A stretch of DNA of 64,000 nucleotides, taken from positions 26,687 to 90,686 of the forward strand of contig CAYVVG010000007.1 of assembly GCA_964455285.1 (NCBI GenBank), written 5' to 3'. The notes beneath the pieces are model-generated. The model saw only the letters and a list, made by a program, of their open reading frames with translations, had not been told where the DNA came from and did not search any database. The position numbers and the translations under genes are program-made. Source of the DNA: CAIVAT01 sp964455285 (lineage in GTDB: Bacteria > Bacteroidota > Bacteroidia > Bacteroidales > FEN-979). The first letter of the stretch is position 1; each line of letters opens with the position of its first letter. Positions 16,844 through 24,444 of the stretch are shown here, piece by piece.

Positions 16844-19603
16844 CTAGTAAAGCACTACTTTGTTCGTCATAACCGGGTTTCCGGCAGCCGACACGGATAC
16901 AAGGTAGTTTCCCTTCGGCAGGGATTCCAGATTGATCGAACGGCGGAAAAGGCCGGCGGCTGCCATCGCGTCGACACCCTGAACGGTTTTTCCCGTTAAA
17001 TCGGTCACCGTGATCACGACCCGTCCCGTCGTGGGGATATTTGTCGTGATGAAGACCCTCCCTTGCGAGGGATTCGGATAAACCCCCGGGGAACTTACAG
17101 CCGGTTCTTCCTTTCCCGAGATCACATCCCAGGTCATGGTGAACAGTCCGCGCCCATGGGTCGCCGCCAGCACCGTGTTGTCGGATTCCCTCACCCGCAG
17201 CATATCGACGCGCACGTTGGCCATGCCGTCGTTGTGCGGGAACCATTTCACGGGCACTTCGCCCGGGTTGGCGCATTCCCATACGCCGGTCTCGGTGGCC
17301 AGCAGGACCTGGCGGTCGTTTTGCGGGTGGAAGATCGCCCACCGTACCGGCATGTCGGGGAGATTTCCTTCGATCTCCTGCCAGTTCTGCCCGCCGTCGG
17401 TGGTCAGCCACACCGAAGAAACGCCGTAATTGGAGAAGGTGACCAGCAGGGTGTTTTCCGATTGGCCGGTTTCGACACAGGAGATGGAGGCAGCCGGGAA
17501 GTTGTTTCCCCCGATCTCGGTGACTGCCGGCGAGTTGCTTTGTGCTTCGCGGACCACGAAAAGCCGTCCCGATTCGGTGCCCAGGAAGAGGGTCGATTTT
17601 CCGTCGGGGCTGAAGGGCGATAATTTCAGGGCGGTGAAGATGACCTGCGTGCCGGTGTTGAGATTGACATAAGTGCCTGTGGGGTTGCTTTCCAGGTTTT
17701 CGAGTCGGAGGAGCCGGTCGCTGTGGTTGCCCAGGTAATCGACCGGGTTGCAGTAAAGGATCTTCAGCCGGGGGTCGTAATCGGCCGGGCTCACGAAGGT
17801 GCCGCTGGACCAGTTGCTGACATTGTTGATGAAGGCGCCGTTGCGGAAGAGGTAGTAGTTGTTGTAATAATACGAGGTCATTGTGAAAGCCGGGTCGTCT
17901 GCATCGAAAAAGCAGTAAGCCCCGTCGCCTCCGCACACCATGTCGTTGATGGTGAGCGGGGTGCCGGTGTAAAAGAGGGTCCCGTTGTCCTGGAGTCCCC
18001 CGTAGTAGTATTCCGTTCCCGCTTCGGGGTGGATGGCGCAGGTATAGAACTGGAGCGTGGAGTATCCGTTATTTCTTTCCTCAAAGTCAGGGTAGGGGAT
18101 ATTTCCCAGGGAGGTGAAAAATACACCTCCGTCGGTGGCGAAGAGGATCTCAGAGGATGAGCCCGGCTTGTAAACGATGGCATGCTGGTCGGCATGGATA
18201 TACATTGTTCCGCCTCCGGCGTACATCAGCGACCAGTCGCTCACCCGGGTCCAGGAGGATCCGCCGTTCGACGAAAGATGTACGTCGAGCCCGCCGATGT
18301 AGAGCCGGTTGGCATTGTTGGGATCGACCGCGATATCCAGTGCATGCCAGGCGATGGTGGCGAAATTGTTTCCCGAGGTGAGGTCGGAAGGAAGGCTTTT
18401 TTTCGTCCAGGAAGCACCCCCGTTGGCAGAGCGCAGGATGTGGTAGCAGTTGAAATAGTTGAACCCGTTGACGGAGTTGACATACCCGCTGGCGATGAGG
18501 GCGTAGACAATACCGGAGTCGGAAGGTGCCGGCGCGAGCACCACGCGGCCGGGAATGTTGTTGGCGCTGCCCAGGATCTCGGCCTGGTAAGTGGTGTTGG
18601 CAGTCCAGGTGAGGCCGTCGCCGGAGGTGAGGATCACCGCGCCTCCTTCGCCGTCGAGGTTCGGACGGGTGCCGACGTACAGCCGGTTGTCTTTTCCGAG
18701 GGCGATGTCGGAGACGCAGTAGGGGACGGTCGAGCCGGGGATGAGGGGCAGCACCTGCGTCCAGGTGGCGCCGCCGTCGGCCGAACGGAAGAGTCCGTCG
18801 GAGGGCTGGCTTTGATGCTGGCTTCCCTTGTAGAGCCCCGAGGCGACCCCGGCGTAGATCACGCCGATGCCGTTTTCAGGGCGCACCACGAGGTCGGTCA
18901 CGTAGGCGAATTGTTCGGTTCCGGCGACATGGTACCAGGTCTGCCCGCCGTCGTCGGACCGGCCGATGCCGTAGCCCAGCCCCGAGCTCTCGCGGTAGGT
19001 CTCCATGGCGGTCTCCACCTCGCCGGTACCCACAAAGAAAGTCTGGGTGTCGGTAGGATCATAGGCCAGGCACCGGATGGCGAGGGTGCTCCAGAAATCG
19101 CCCACGGGAATCCAGGCACTCTGGGCGTTGGTGATATCGTTGTTGTACCAAAGTCCGCCGGTCACCCCGCCGGCCCACACTTTCTTTTTGGCCGGATCGT
19201 TGGGGTCGTACATGAGGGCCCGGGTGCGGCCGCCCATGTCGGAGGGATAGCCCTGCCACAGGATCGACCGGGTGCTTTTCAGCGAGGAGAGGGCCCGGGT
19301 TTCCTCGATGGCTTTGACCATCCGTTCGCGCGGAACGGTCCCGGTGGCGGGGTCGAAGGTCATGAGGAAATCGTGGAAGGCGGCCATCCCGGGTTCGTCG
19401 GTACGCCGGGGGTCGCGGTTTTTCTCGTATTTATAAGGGCCGCGGGCGTTGATCTGTTTCAGCAGCTGTTCCTGCTGGCTGCGTTTTGCTCTGGCTTCCC
19501 GTTCTTTCCGGGTGAACAGGTAATACCCGCCGCTGAGGATCAGCCAGGCGGCCAGGCCGGGGAGCACGACGCGGGTGAGGAAGAAGGTGATATTTTTTTT
19601 CAT
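16844..19603 (-). CDS. T9SS cargo with sortilin/BNR-type beta-propeller
   Basis: 919 residues from ATG 19603. A Met seven codons upstream is excluded because it would sit inside the -7 element. Residues 5-30 form an N-terminal membrane/signal segment (ITFFLTRVVLPGLAAWLILSGGYYLF), followed by a long charged helix. The body (about 90-820) is a beta-propeller with BNR/Asp-box motifs (SDDGGQTWYHV, SADGGATWTQV, SANGGASWTKK, SSNGGSSWTRV, TTDGGQNWQEI). The C-terminus is a type A sorting domain (VYPNPSQGRVFITTN, then PKGNYLVSV). The family often includes sialidase-like or sortilin-like surface proteins, but catalytic residues cannot be claimed. Unusually it lies in the same orientation just upstream of tadA and rhaD. 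Confidence 0.86.
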   Translation of the reverse strand: MKKNITFFLTRVVLPGLAAWLILSGGYYLFTRKEREARAKRSQQEQLLKQINARGPYKYEKNRDPRRTDEPGMAAFHDFLMTFDPATGTVPRERMVKAIEETRALSSLKSTRSILWQGYPSDMGGRTRALMYDPNDPAKKKVWAGGVTGGLWYNNDITNAQSAWIPVGDFWSTLAIRCLAYDPTDTQTFFVGTGEVETAMETYRESSGLGYGIGRSDDGGQTWYHVAGTEQFAYVTDLVVRPENGIGVIYAGVASGLYKGSQHQSQPSDGLFRSADGGATWTQVLPLIPGSTVPYCVSDIALGKDNRLYVGTRPNLDGEGGAVILTSGDGLTWTANTTYQAEILGSANNIPGRVVLAPAPSDSGIVYALIASGYVNSVNGFNYFNCYHILRSANGGASWTKKSLPSDLTSGNNFATIAWHALDIAVDPNNANRLYIGGLDVHLSSNGGSSWTRVSDWSLMYAGGGTMYIHADQHAIVYKPGSSSEILFATDGGVFFTSLGNIPYPDFEERNNGYSTLQFYTCAIHPEAGTEYYYGGLQDNGTLFYTGTPLTINDMVCGGDGAYCFFDADDPAFTMTSYYYNNYYLFRNGAFINNVSNWSSGTFVSPADYDPRLKILYCNPVDYLGNHSDRLLRLENLESNPTGTYVNLNTGTQVIFTALKLSPFSPDGKSTLFLGTESGRLFVVREAQSNSPAVTEIGGNNFPAASISCVETGQSENTLLVTFSNYGVSSVWLTTDGGQNWQEIEGNLPDMPVRWAIFHPQNDRQVLLATETGVWECANPGEVPVKWFPHNDGMANVRVDMLRVRESDNTVLAATHGRGLFTMTWDVISGKEEPAVSSPGVYPNPSQGRVFITTNIPTTGRVVITVTDLTGKTVQGVDAMAAAGLFRRSINLESLPKGNYLVSVSAAGNPVMTNKVVLY

Positions 19604-19621
19604 ACTGGAGGGGTGGAAATG

Positions 19622-19629
19622 CAAAAATA
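19622..19629 (-). promoter_or_regulatory. -7 promoter element for the T9SS propeller-tadA-rhaD group
   Basis: The minus strand reads TATTTTTG, a perfect TAnnTTTG, 19 bases before ATG 19603. It fixes the start codon choice of the T9SS propeller gene. Confidence 0.62.
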
Positions 19630-19817
19630 CGCGGTTTCTCGCATGTCGGGAGCAACGGCATATTCATAAATTTATACACATCTCAAAGATCATTTTTTCG
19701 CCATTCCCCCAGCTCCAGAAGGAACAGATGAACAATCGATTAACGAACTTTGATTTCAGATCGAAATTACTTCATAATTCCAAGATTCCTGCCTGCCGGT
19801 TACACTGCCGCAGACAG

Positions 19818-20513
19818 TCAGGATGCGGCAAAGTGGTCCTGCAGCCATCCTTCCAGATCTTCGATCGAATATGCGTCGCGCAGGTGATAGGGGCCGATGC
19901 GGGTGCGGCAGAGGGCGGTGAGGTGGGCGCCGCAGCCGAGGTATTCGCCGAAGTCGCGGGCCAGCGCCCGGATGTAAGTTCCCTTGCTGCAGGCGATGCG
20001 GAAATCGACGTCGGGCAGTTCGAACCGGGTGATCTCGAAGGCGCTGACGGTGACCTGCCGGGGTTTGATCTCCACGGCGATATCCTTCCTGGCCGCGGCG
20101 TAGGCCCGTTTTCCATCCACCTGGATGGCGGAGAACTGCGGCGGCACCTGGTCGAAGGTGCCGGTGAAGTGGCGGGCGGCGTCGGTGAGGTCCCCCCACC
20201 CCGTCAGGGGGTAGGTGCGGTCGATCTCCGTCTCGAGGTCGAACGACGGAGTGGTCGCCCCCAGCCGGAAGGTGCCGGTGTACTCCTTCTCCAGCCCCTG
20301 GAACTCCCCGATGCGCTTGGTGAAACGCCCGGTGCATAGGATCAGCAGCCCGGTGGCAAGCGGATCGAGGGTGCCGGCGTGGCCGGTCTTCAGCTTCCGG
20401 ATGCCGGCATGCTGCCTGACGAGGCTGCGGAATTTTCCCACCACATCAAAAGAGGTCCAGCGGTAGGGTTTGTTCACCAGCAGGATCTCGCCCGATTCGA
20501 GGTTCAGCTCCAT
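19818..20513 (-). CDS. truB: tRNA pseudouridine(55) synthase
   Basis: 231 residues from ATG 20513. The enzyme makes pseudouridine 55 in the T arm of tRNA. The catalytic loop GHAGTLDPLATGLL has Asp50; KEYTGTFRLG and CSKGTYIRALARDFG are the other family motifs. It lacks the extra C-terminal PUA domain of the longer E. coli enzyme, which is normal for Bacteroidota. The start codon shares one base with the uppP stop (TGATG), indicating translational coupling. The open frame continues upstream into uppP, but the family begins at ELNLESGEILLVNKP. No terminator was recognised in the 19625-19817 gap beyond it. Confidence 0.94.
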   Translation of the reverse strand: MELNLESGEILLVNKPYRWTSFDVVGKFRSLVRQHAGIRKLKTGHAGTLDPLATGLLILCTGRFTKRIGEFQGLEKEYTGTFRLGATTPSFDLETEIDRTYPLTGWGDLTDAARHFTGTFDQVPPQFSAIQVDGKRAYAAARKDIAVEIKPRQVTVSAFEITRFELPDVDFRIACSKGTYIRALARDFGEYLGCGAHLTALCRTRIGPYHLRDAYSIEDLEGWLQDHFAAS

Positions 20514-21292
20514 CAGGAGAGGGTTAAGGTGTGACCCGTGAAAAGAAGCAGGAGGATGATCAGACCGACGACAATGCGGTACCAGCCGAACCATTTGAAG
20601 CCGTACCGGGTGAGAATGGCAATGAAACTCTTGATGGCAGCCATGGCCACCACGAACGCCACCAAATTGCCCAGGATCAGCAGACCGAGGTTTTCGCCGG
20701 TGATCAGCTTGTAATTCTCAGTCAGCTTGAGGGCCGAGGCTGCGAACATGGTGGGCACCGCCAGGAAAAAGGAGAACTCGGCGGCCGCCTTGCGGCTCAG
20801 CTTCTGGGTCATCCCGCCTACGATGGTGGCGGCCGACCGGCTCACCCCGGGGATCACCGATATGATCTGGAACAACCCGATGAGAAACGATTTTTTGCAG
20901 GTCAGCGGGGTCTCTGCCCCCGGCACCTGCGGGAACCAGCGGTCGACGAAGATCAGGACGATCCCGCCCAGCAGCAGGGCCACCGCCACGATCGCCACGC
21001 TGCCGAGCATGGCGTCGATCTGTTTCTCCAGCACATAGGCGATCACCAGCGGTAGGCAGGCGACGAAGAGCCGGAAATAGAAGTTCCACGACTGGAAAAA
21101 TCGCTTCCAGTAGAGTACGATGACCGAAAGGATGGCCCCGAACTGGATGTTGACGGTAAAGGCTTTTACGAATTCGGTGCTTTCAATCCCCAGGATCGAC
21201 TGGGTAATGATCATGTGACCGGTAGAGGAGATGGGAAGGAATTCGGTGATCCCCTCCACGATGGCGATGAGGACGGCCTGGAACCAGGTCAT
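20513..21292 (-). CDS. uppP: Undecaprenyl-diphosphatase
   Basis: 259 residues, seven or eight membrane segments. The enzyme recycles the peptidoglycan carrier lipid by dephosphorylating undecaprenyl diphosphate at the inner membrane, and loss or overproduction alters bacitracin resistance. Family motifs: EGITEFLPISSTGHMII near residues 14-30 and PGVSRSAATIVGGM near 148-161, together containing the catalytic Glu and Ser/Arg residues. It overlaps DUF3098 by one base upstream and truB by one base downstream. Confidence 0.95.
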   Translation of the reverse strand: MTWFQAVLIAIVEGITEFLPISSTGHMIITQSILGIESTEFVKAFTVNIQFGAILSVIVLYWKRFFQSWNFYFRLFVACLPLVIAYVLEKQIDAMLGSVAIVAVALLLGGIVLIFVDRWFPQVPGAETPLTCKKSFLIGLFQIISVIPGVSRSAATIVGGMTQKLSRKAAAEFSFFLAVPTMFAASALKLTENYKLITGENLGLLILGNLVAFVVAMAAIKSFIAILTRYGFKWFGWYRIVVGLIILLLLFTGHTLTLS

Positions 21293-21597
21293 CAGTCTTT
21301 GGGCTTTTTCATGATCGCGAAGATCTCCACCACGTATCCCGCCAGGATCAGGATGGGAGCAAGGGTGATGCGCTGGAAGCTGAAGATCTCGGGGTTGAAC
21401 TTGGAGGGATCGTCGGAGCCGCCCCCTGACATGAGCAGGAATCCCACAACGATGAGCGCCAGCCCGATCAGCATCAGGCGGTAGTTCTCTTTGCCGAAGG
21501 CGAACTGCCCGACATTGGACTGTTTCGCGGCGAGGTCGTCGCCTTTGGCCGGTTTCGCCGGTGCCGTTTGTTTGGTTTGAGCCGGTTTTTTATCCAT
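21292..21597 (-). CDS. DUF3098 family membrane protein
   Basis: 101 residues from ATG 21597. A Lys/Gln/Ala-rich cytoplasmic N-terminus (about 1-30) precedes the core FAFGKENYRLMLIGLALIVVGF. A second membrane segment follows (about 76-94, ITLAPILILAGYVVEIFAIM) before a short basic tail. This matches the DUF3098 family found between ftsX and uppP in Bacteroidota. The function is unknown, though its constant position suggests a role in cell-envelope growth or division. A good TACTTTTG promoter lies 20 bases upstream, so DUF3098, uppP and truB can be transcribed without ftsX. Confidence 0.88.
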   Translation of the reverse strand: MDKKPAQTKQTAPAKPAKGDDLAAKQSNVGQFAFGKENYRLMLIGLALIVVGFLLMSGGGSDDPSKFNPEIFSFQRITLAPILILAGYVVEIFAIMKKPKD

Positions 21598-21616
21598 GAC
21601 AAGGGGAATTGAGGAG

Positions 21617-21624
21617 CAAAAGTA
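21617..21624 (-). promoter_or_regulatory. -7 promoter element for DUF3098-uppP-truB
   Basis: The minus strand reads TACTTTTG, a perfect TAnnTTTG, in the 44-base gap between ftsX and the DUF3098 gene. Confidence 0.58.
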
Positions 21625-21641
21625 GGGATAATTTGCGTATG

Positions 21642-22517
21642 TCAGGTGTACAATAAGTCGGTGCGCAGGCGCAGGTACTTGCGCACGGCCAGCCGGGTCG
21701 AGATCCAGGAGATCGCCATGCCGAGCAGCGGGATGGCGCCGGCGATCACCGCCAGGACCAGCGGGTCCTCCAACTCTGCCAGTTCCGGGATGCGGTCGAG
21801 GGCAAGCCAGGTCACCCCCATGAGCGCGAGCAGGGCGAAAAAGGCGCTGATCAATCCGTGCAGCAGGCTGCGGTAAAGCAGGGGCCGGCGGATGAAACCT
21901 TCGGTGGCGCCCACCAGTTGCATGCTGCGGATGATGAACCGGCGTGCGTACACGGCCAGCCGGATGGTGTTGTTGATCAGCACGATGGCGATGAAGAGCA
22001 GGATGGCGCCGAAGCCCAGCAGCAGAAAACTGATCTTCTCGATGTTGCGGTTGATGGCATCGACCAGCGACGGTTGGTAGAACACCTCCTTCACCCCGGG
22101 CAGGGCCAGCAGTTTCTTTTCGATCTTCCGGGCCGAGTCGGGGCGGGCCCAGGGTGCGTTGATGCGCATCTCGATGGAGGAGAGCAGGGGATTGTATCCG
22201 AGAAAACCGGTGAAATCCTCTCCCAGTTCGGTCTTTAACCTTTCGGCCGCCTTCTCGCGCGAAAGGTATTCGCACGATTTGACGAAGGGCTGCAGATCGA
22301 GCATCTTCTTGATCTGCAGGATCTCCGGTTCCCGCACACCTTCGCGGATCATGACGGAGAAACCGATGTTCTCGCGGACATGATCGGAAAGGATGCGGGC
22401 GTGCAGCAGGATCATCCCCGCAAGACCGGTGAGGAACAGCACCAGGGTGATGCTGATGACCGTGGTGACCTGCGATGCGGCGATGCGGCGGCGGTAGTAA
22501 CGCTGTTCGTGGCTCAT
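21642..22517 (-). CDS. ftsX: Cell division protein FtsX
   Basis: 291 residues. FtsX is the membrane subunit of the FtsEX ABC-type complex that controls peptidoglycan hydrolases at the septum. The layout is canonical: a cytoplasmic start, TM1 (about 17-40), a large periplasmic loop (about 41-165) containing SREKAAERLKTELGEDFTGFLGYNPL, then three TMs (about 167-190, 215-240 and 255-280). LINNTIRLAVYARRFIIRSMQLVGAT matches the conserved cytoplasmic coupling loop. No ftsE is adjacent, which is usual in this phylum. It leads the ftsX-DUF3098-uppP-truB cluster. The composite repeat array A begins 34 bases upstream of the ATG. Confidence 0.93.
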   Translation of the reverse strand: MSHEQRYYRRRIAASQVTTVISITLVLFLTGLAGMILLHARILSDHVRENIGFSVMIREGVREPEILQIKKMLDLQPFVKSCEYLSREKAAERLKTELGEDFTGFLGYNPLLSSIEMRINAPWARPDSARKIEKKLLALPGVKEVFYQPSLVDAINRNIEKISFLLLGFGAILLFIAIVLINNTIRLAVYARRFIIRSMQLVGATEGFIRRPLLYRSLLHGLISAFFALLALMGVTWLALDRIPELAELEDPLVLAVIAGAIPLLGMAISWISTRLAVRKYLRLRTDLLYT

Positions 22518-22550
22518 GGCGGAATAGAGGGGTAAAGGTAAACAAATTTT

Positions 22551-22737
22551 GTAACGGGTGACGGGTGATATATCTACGATCTATGATGTGCGATCTACGA
22601 TCTGATGAGGCAATAGGGAATAGGCAACAGGCAATAGTTGCCAGTCAACAGTCTACAGTCGGCAGTCGCCAGTCTTACTCTGTTACTTTGTCACTCTGTC
22701 ACTTTGTTATTCTGTCACTTTGTTACTCTGTCACTCA
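22551..22737 (+). repeat. Composite heptad array A (families c-d-e-f-g)
   Basis: Five word families in succession: c (ACGGGTG, 22551-22568), d (ATCTACG-type, 22571-22604), e (AATAGGC-type, 22605-22640), f (AGTCNNC, 22641-22675) and g (8-nt TGTYACTY, 22675-22737). The array fills almost the whole gap between ftsX and the stop codon of the next gene. Reversed and complemented it reads g-f-e-d-c and closely matches array B at 24305-24441. Confidence 0.9.
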
Positions 22738-24099
22738 ATAGAGTATGATCTTTGAGGTCAGATTTAATCTGCCGTCGCGGCTAGTAACACGAACCACGTA
22801 AAACCCGTCGGGGATTCCTGCCCGTGAAAGAGAATAGGGATCCGTTTGGATGCCGCTGCGAAAAATCTCCCGTCCGGTGCAATCATAAAGGGAAAGTTCT
22901 GCCGATTCTCCGGAGGCAATTCCTGTCACTTTGATCACACAGCCGTCTGTGGCTGGGTTGGGGGCGATTGACAGGGCCGGCAAGGTGTCCGCCGGCGTTT
23001 CATTGACATCGAGCAGCAATTCAGAACAGTCGGATGCAAGTGGCGTTCCCCAGGTTTCATTGCCTTTGCGGTAATACACCAGCCGCCAGTCATAAGTGAC
23101 AGTTATCCATTGCTGGTTTGGATCCTGGATGAGATATTGATTGAAAAAGCGGGTCTGTCCCAGCCCTTCGGCATATTCATAATACGGTTTATTATCATTG
23201 TAACTCCAACAGTTGGATGAGGGCAGATTCTTTATGTAATAGTTCACATAAAACCTTTTCTTTGGATGGTTATTGAAACCGCCACTGTAGCGCAGAAACA
23301 GATCGCAAGCAGTAGAGGATTTAGGTTCAAATTCGAAAGGCTGCCGGTAAAACGAAGAATAAAAATCATGATTGTGGAGGATGATCGTGTCGGCAGTCGT
23401 ATCATGATTGTTGTAATAGGTAATGGGCGGAAAATTCATTGAATGAGAACAACGGTCGGTCAGGTAAACGATTGTGTCACCGGTCGCCGACATGCTCTTT
23501 GAAAGGATAATGCGGATTTCCCGAATACCAGTCGCACCCAGTGTGCAACCTGCGTAGTAATCCGTGTGAAACTCATCCCCGACATTAAAATCGTATGCAT
23601 CCCCGATCGGGAAATCCTGGAGCCCGATCGGCGGGGTGCATTTTCCCGATAAGGTCCTGGGAATAGTATCCTTGGGGAAAAGAACCATGTCGAAAACGTG
23701 GGTCAAACCGTAATTCTTTGATAAGATGATCTTTTTGTCATTGATGATATGCGCGATGTTCTGGTTCATCCCGTTTTTCGCCTGGAGAGAGATCACCTTT
23801 ACCTGGTCTGTCACACCGCACACGGAATCGGTCCTGATTTCAGCTATCGTGGCCTGAATGTACCCGGCCAGGGGCAACGATGCCATTTTCCATGATTGGT
23901 TTAAACCGGCATCGCATTTCAGAAAGATGGAATCTCCCTCATGGTTGAAAAAAACGAACGTTCCACCGGCCTTCCCGAGTACTTTATTGCCGAGTATCGA
24001 CCCGTTCCAGATATCATAACACCATTGGCCCGAAGTGAACTTCCGGAAAGTATTGTATGAGTAAAACATCGTATCGGAGGGATTCCCCGGAACTGCCAC
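22735..24099 (-). CDS. T9SS cargo protein with damaged 5' end
   Basis: 454 residues if started at GTG 24099. The coding frame continues upstream for 32 more codons, to an in-frame TGA at 24196-24198, and that stretch (including PGITSWEDPNKNISSFRLDS) looks like genuine protein. It has no ATG, GTG or TTG, and no signal peptide can be found in any frame between it and array B. The passenger is beta-rich with no family I recognise. The C-terminus is a complete type A sorting domain (IAPNPATDGCVIKVTG, then PDGFYVVRVTS, ending KIILY). Without a signal peptide the product could not enter the T9SS route, so this may be a pseudogene or contain a sequencing frameshift. The stop codon touches array A. 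Confidence 0.68.
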   Translation of the reverse strand: MAVPGNPSDTMFYSYNTFRKFTSGQWCYDIWNGSILGNKVLGKAGGTFVFFNHEGDSIFLKCDAGLNQSWKMASLPLAGYIQATIAEIRTDSVCGVTDQVKVISLQAKNGMNQNIAHIINDKKIILSKNYGLTHVFDMVLFPKDTIPRTLSGKCTPPIGLQDFPIGDAYDFNVGDEFHTDYYAGCTLGATGIREIRIILSKSMSATGDTIVYLTDRCSHSMNFPPITYYNNHDTTADTIILHNHDFYSSFYRQPFEFEPKSSTACDLFLRYSGGFNNHPKKRFYVNYYIKNLPSSNCWSYNDNKPYYEYAEGLGQTRFFNQYLIQDPNQQWITVTYDWRLVYYRKGNETWGTPLASDCSELLLDVNETPADTLPALSIAPNPATDGCVIKVTGIASGESAELSLYDCTGREIFRSGIQTDPYSLSRAGIPDGFYVVRVTSRDGRLNLTSKIILY

Positions 24100-24304
24100 C
24101 GCAGAATCGAGCCGGAAGGAAGAGATGTTCTTATTCGGATCTTCCCAGGAGGTGATCCCGGGTGTGCAGATGATTGAGAGGCGACCGCATTGGGCTCATT
24201 CCTTGAGAGTATTTTGTCAAATATAACCATAATATTGTTCTTCGCGTTTCTTCGTGCAGCCACTTCCCCGGGGATCCATTCGATCAGTTGTGGTAACAGG
24301 GTAA

Positions 24305-24441
24305 AAGAGTGACAGAGTGACAAAGTAACAAAGTGACAGAGTAAGACTGGCGACTGTAGACAGTAGACTGGCAATTATTGCCTGCTGCCTACTGCCTATT
24401 GCCTCATCAGATCGTAGATCGTAAATCGTACATCGTAAATC
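24305..24441 (+). repeat. Composite heptad array B (families g-f-e-d)
   Basis: Order: g (8-nt AGTGACAG/AGTAACAA, 24307-24345), f (NGACTGN, 24345-24372), e (TGCCTNN, 24378-24408) and d (ATCGTAN, 24410-24440). It ends four bases before the stop codon (24445-24447) of the next T9SS gene. It is the inverted counterpart of array A, differing mostly in the number of units per family. Bases 24199-24304 between the damaged gene and the array hold nothing recognisable. Confidence 0.9.
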
Positions 24442-24444
24442 CCT

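Noticed and set aside
22551..24441. CRISPR array or transposon with transposase
   Set aside because: Units are 7-8 nt without spacers, and no transposase, integrase or Cas gene lies nearby.
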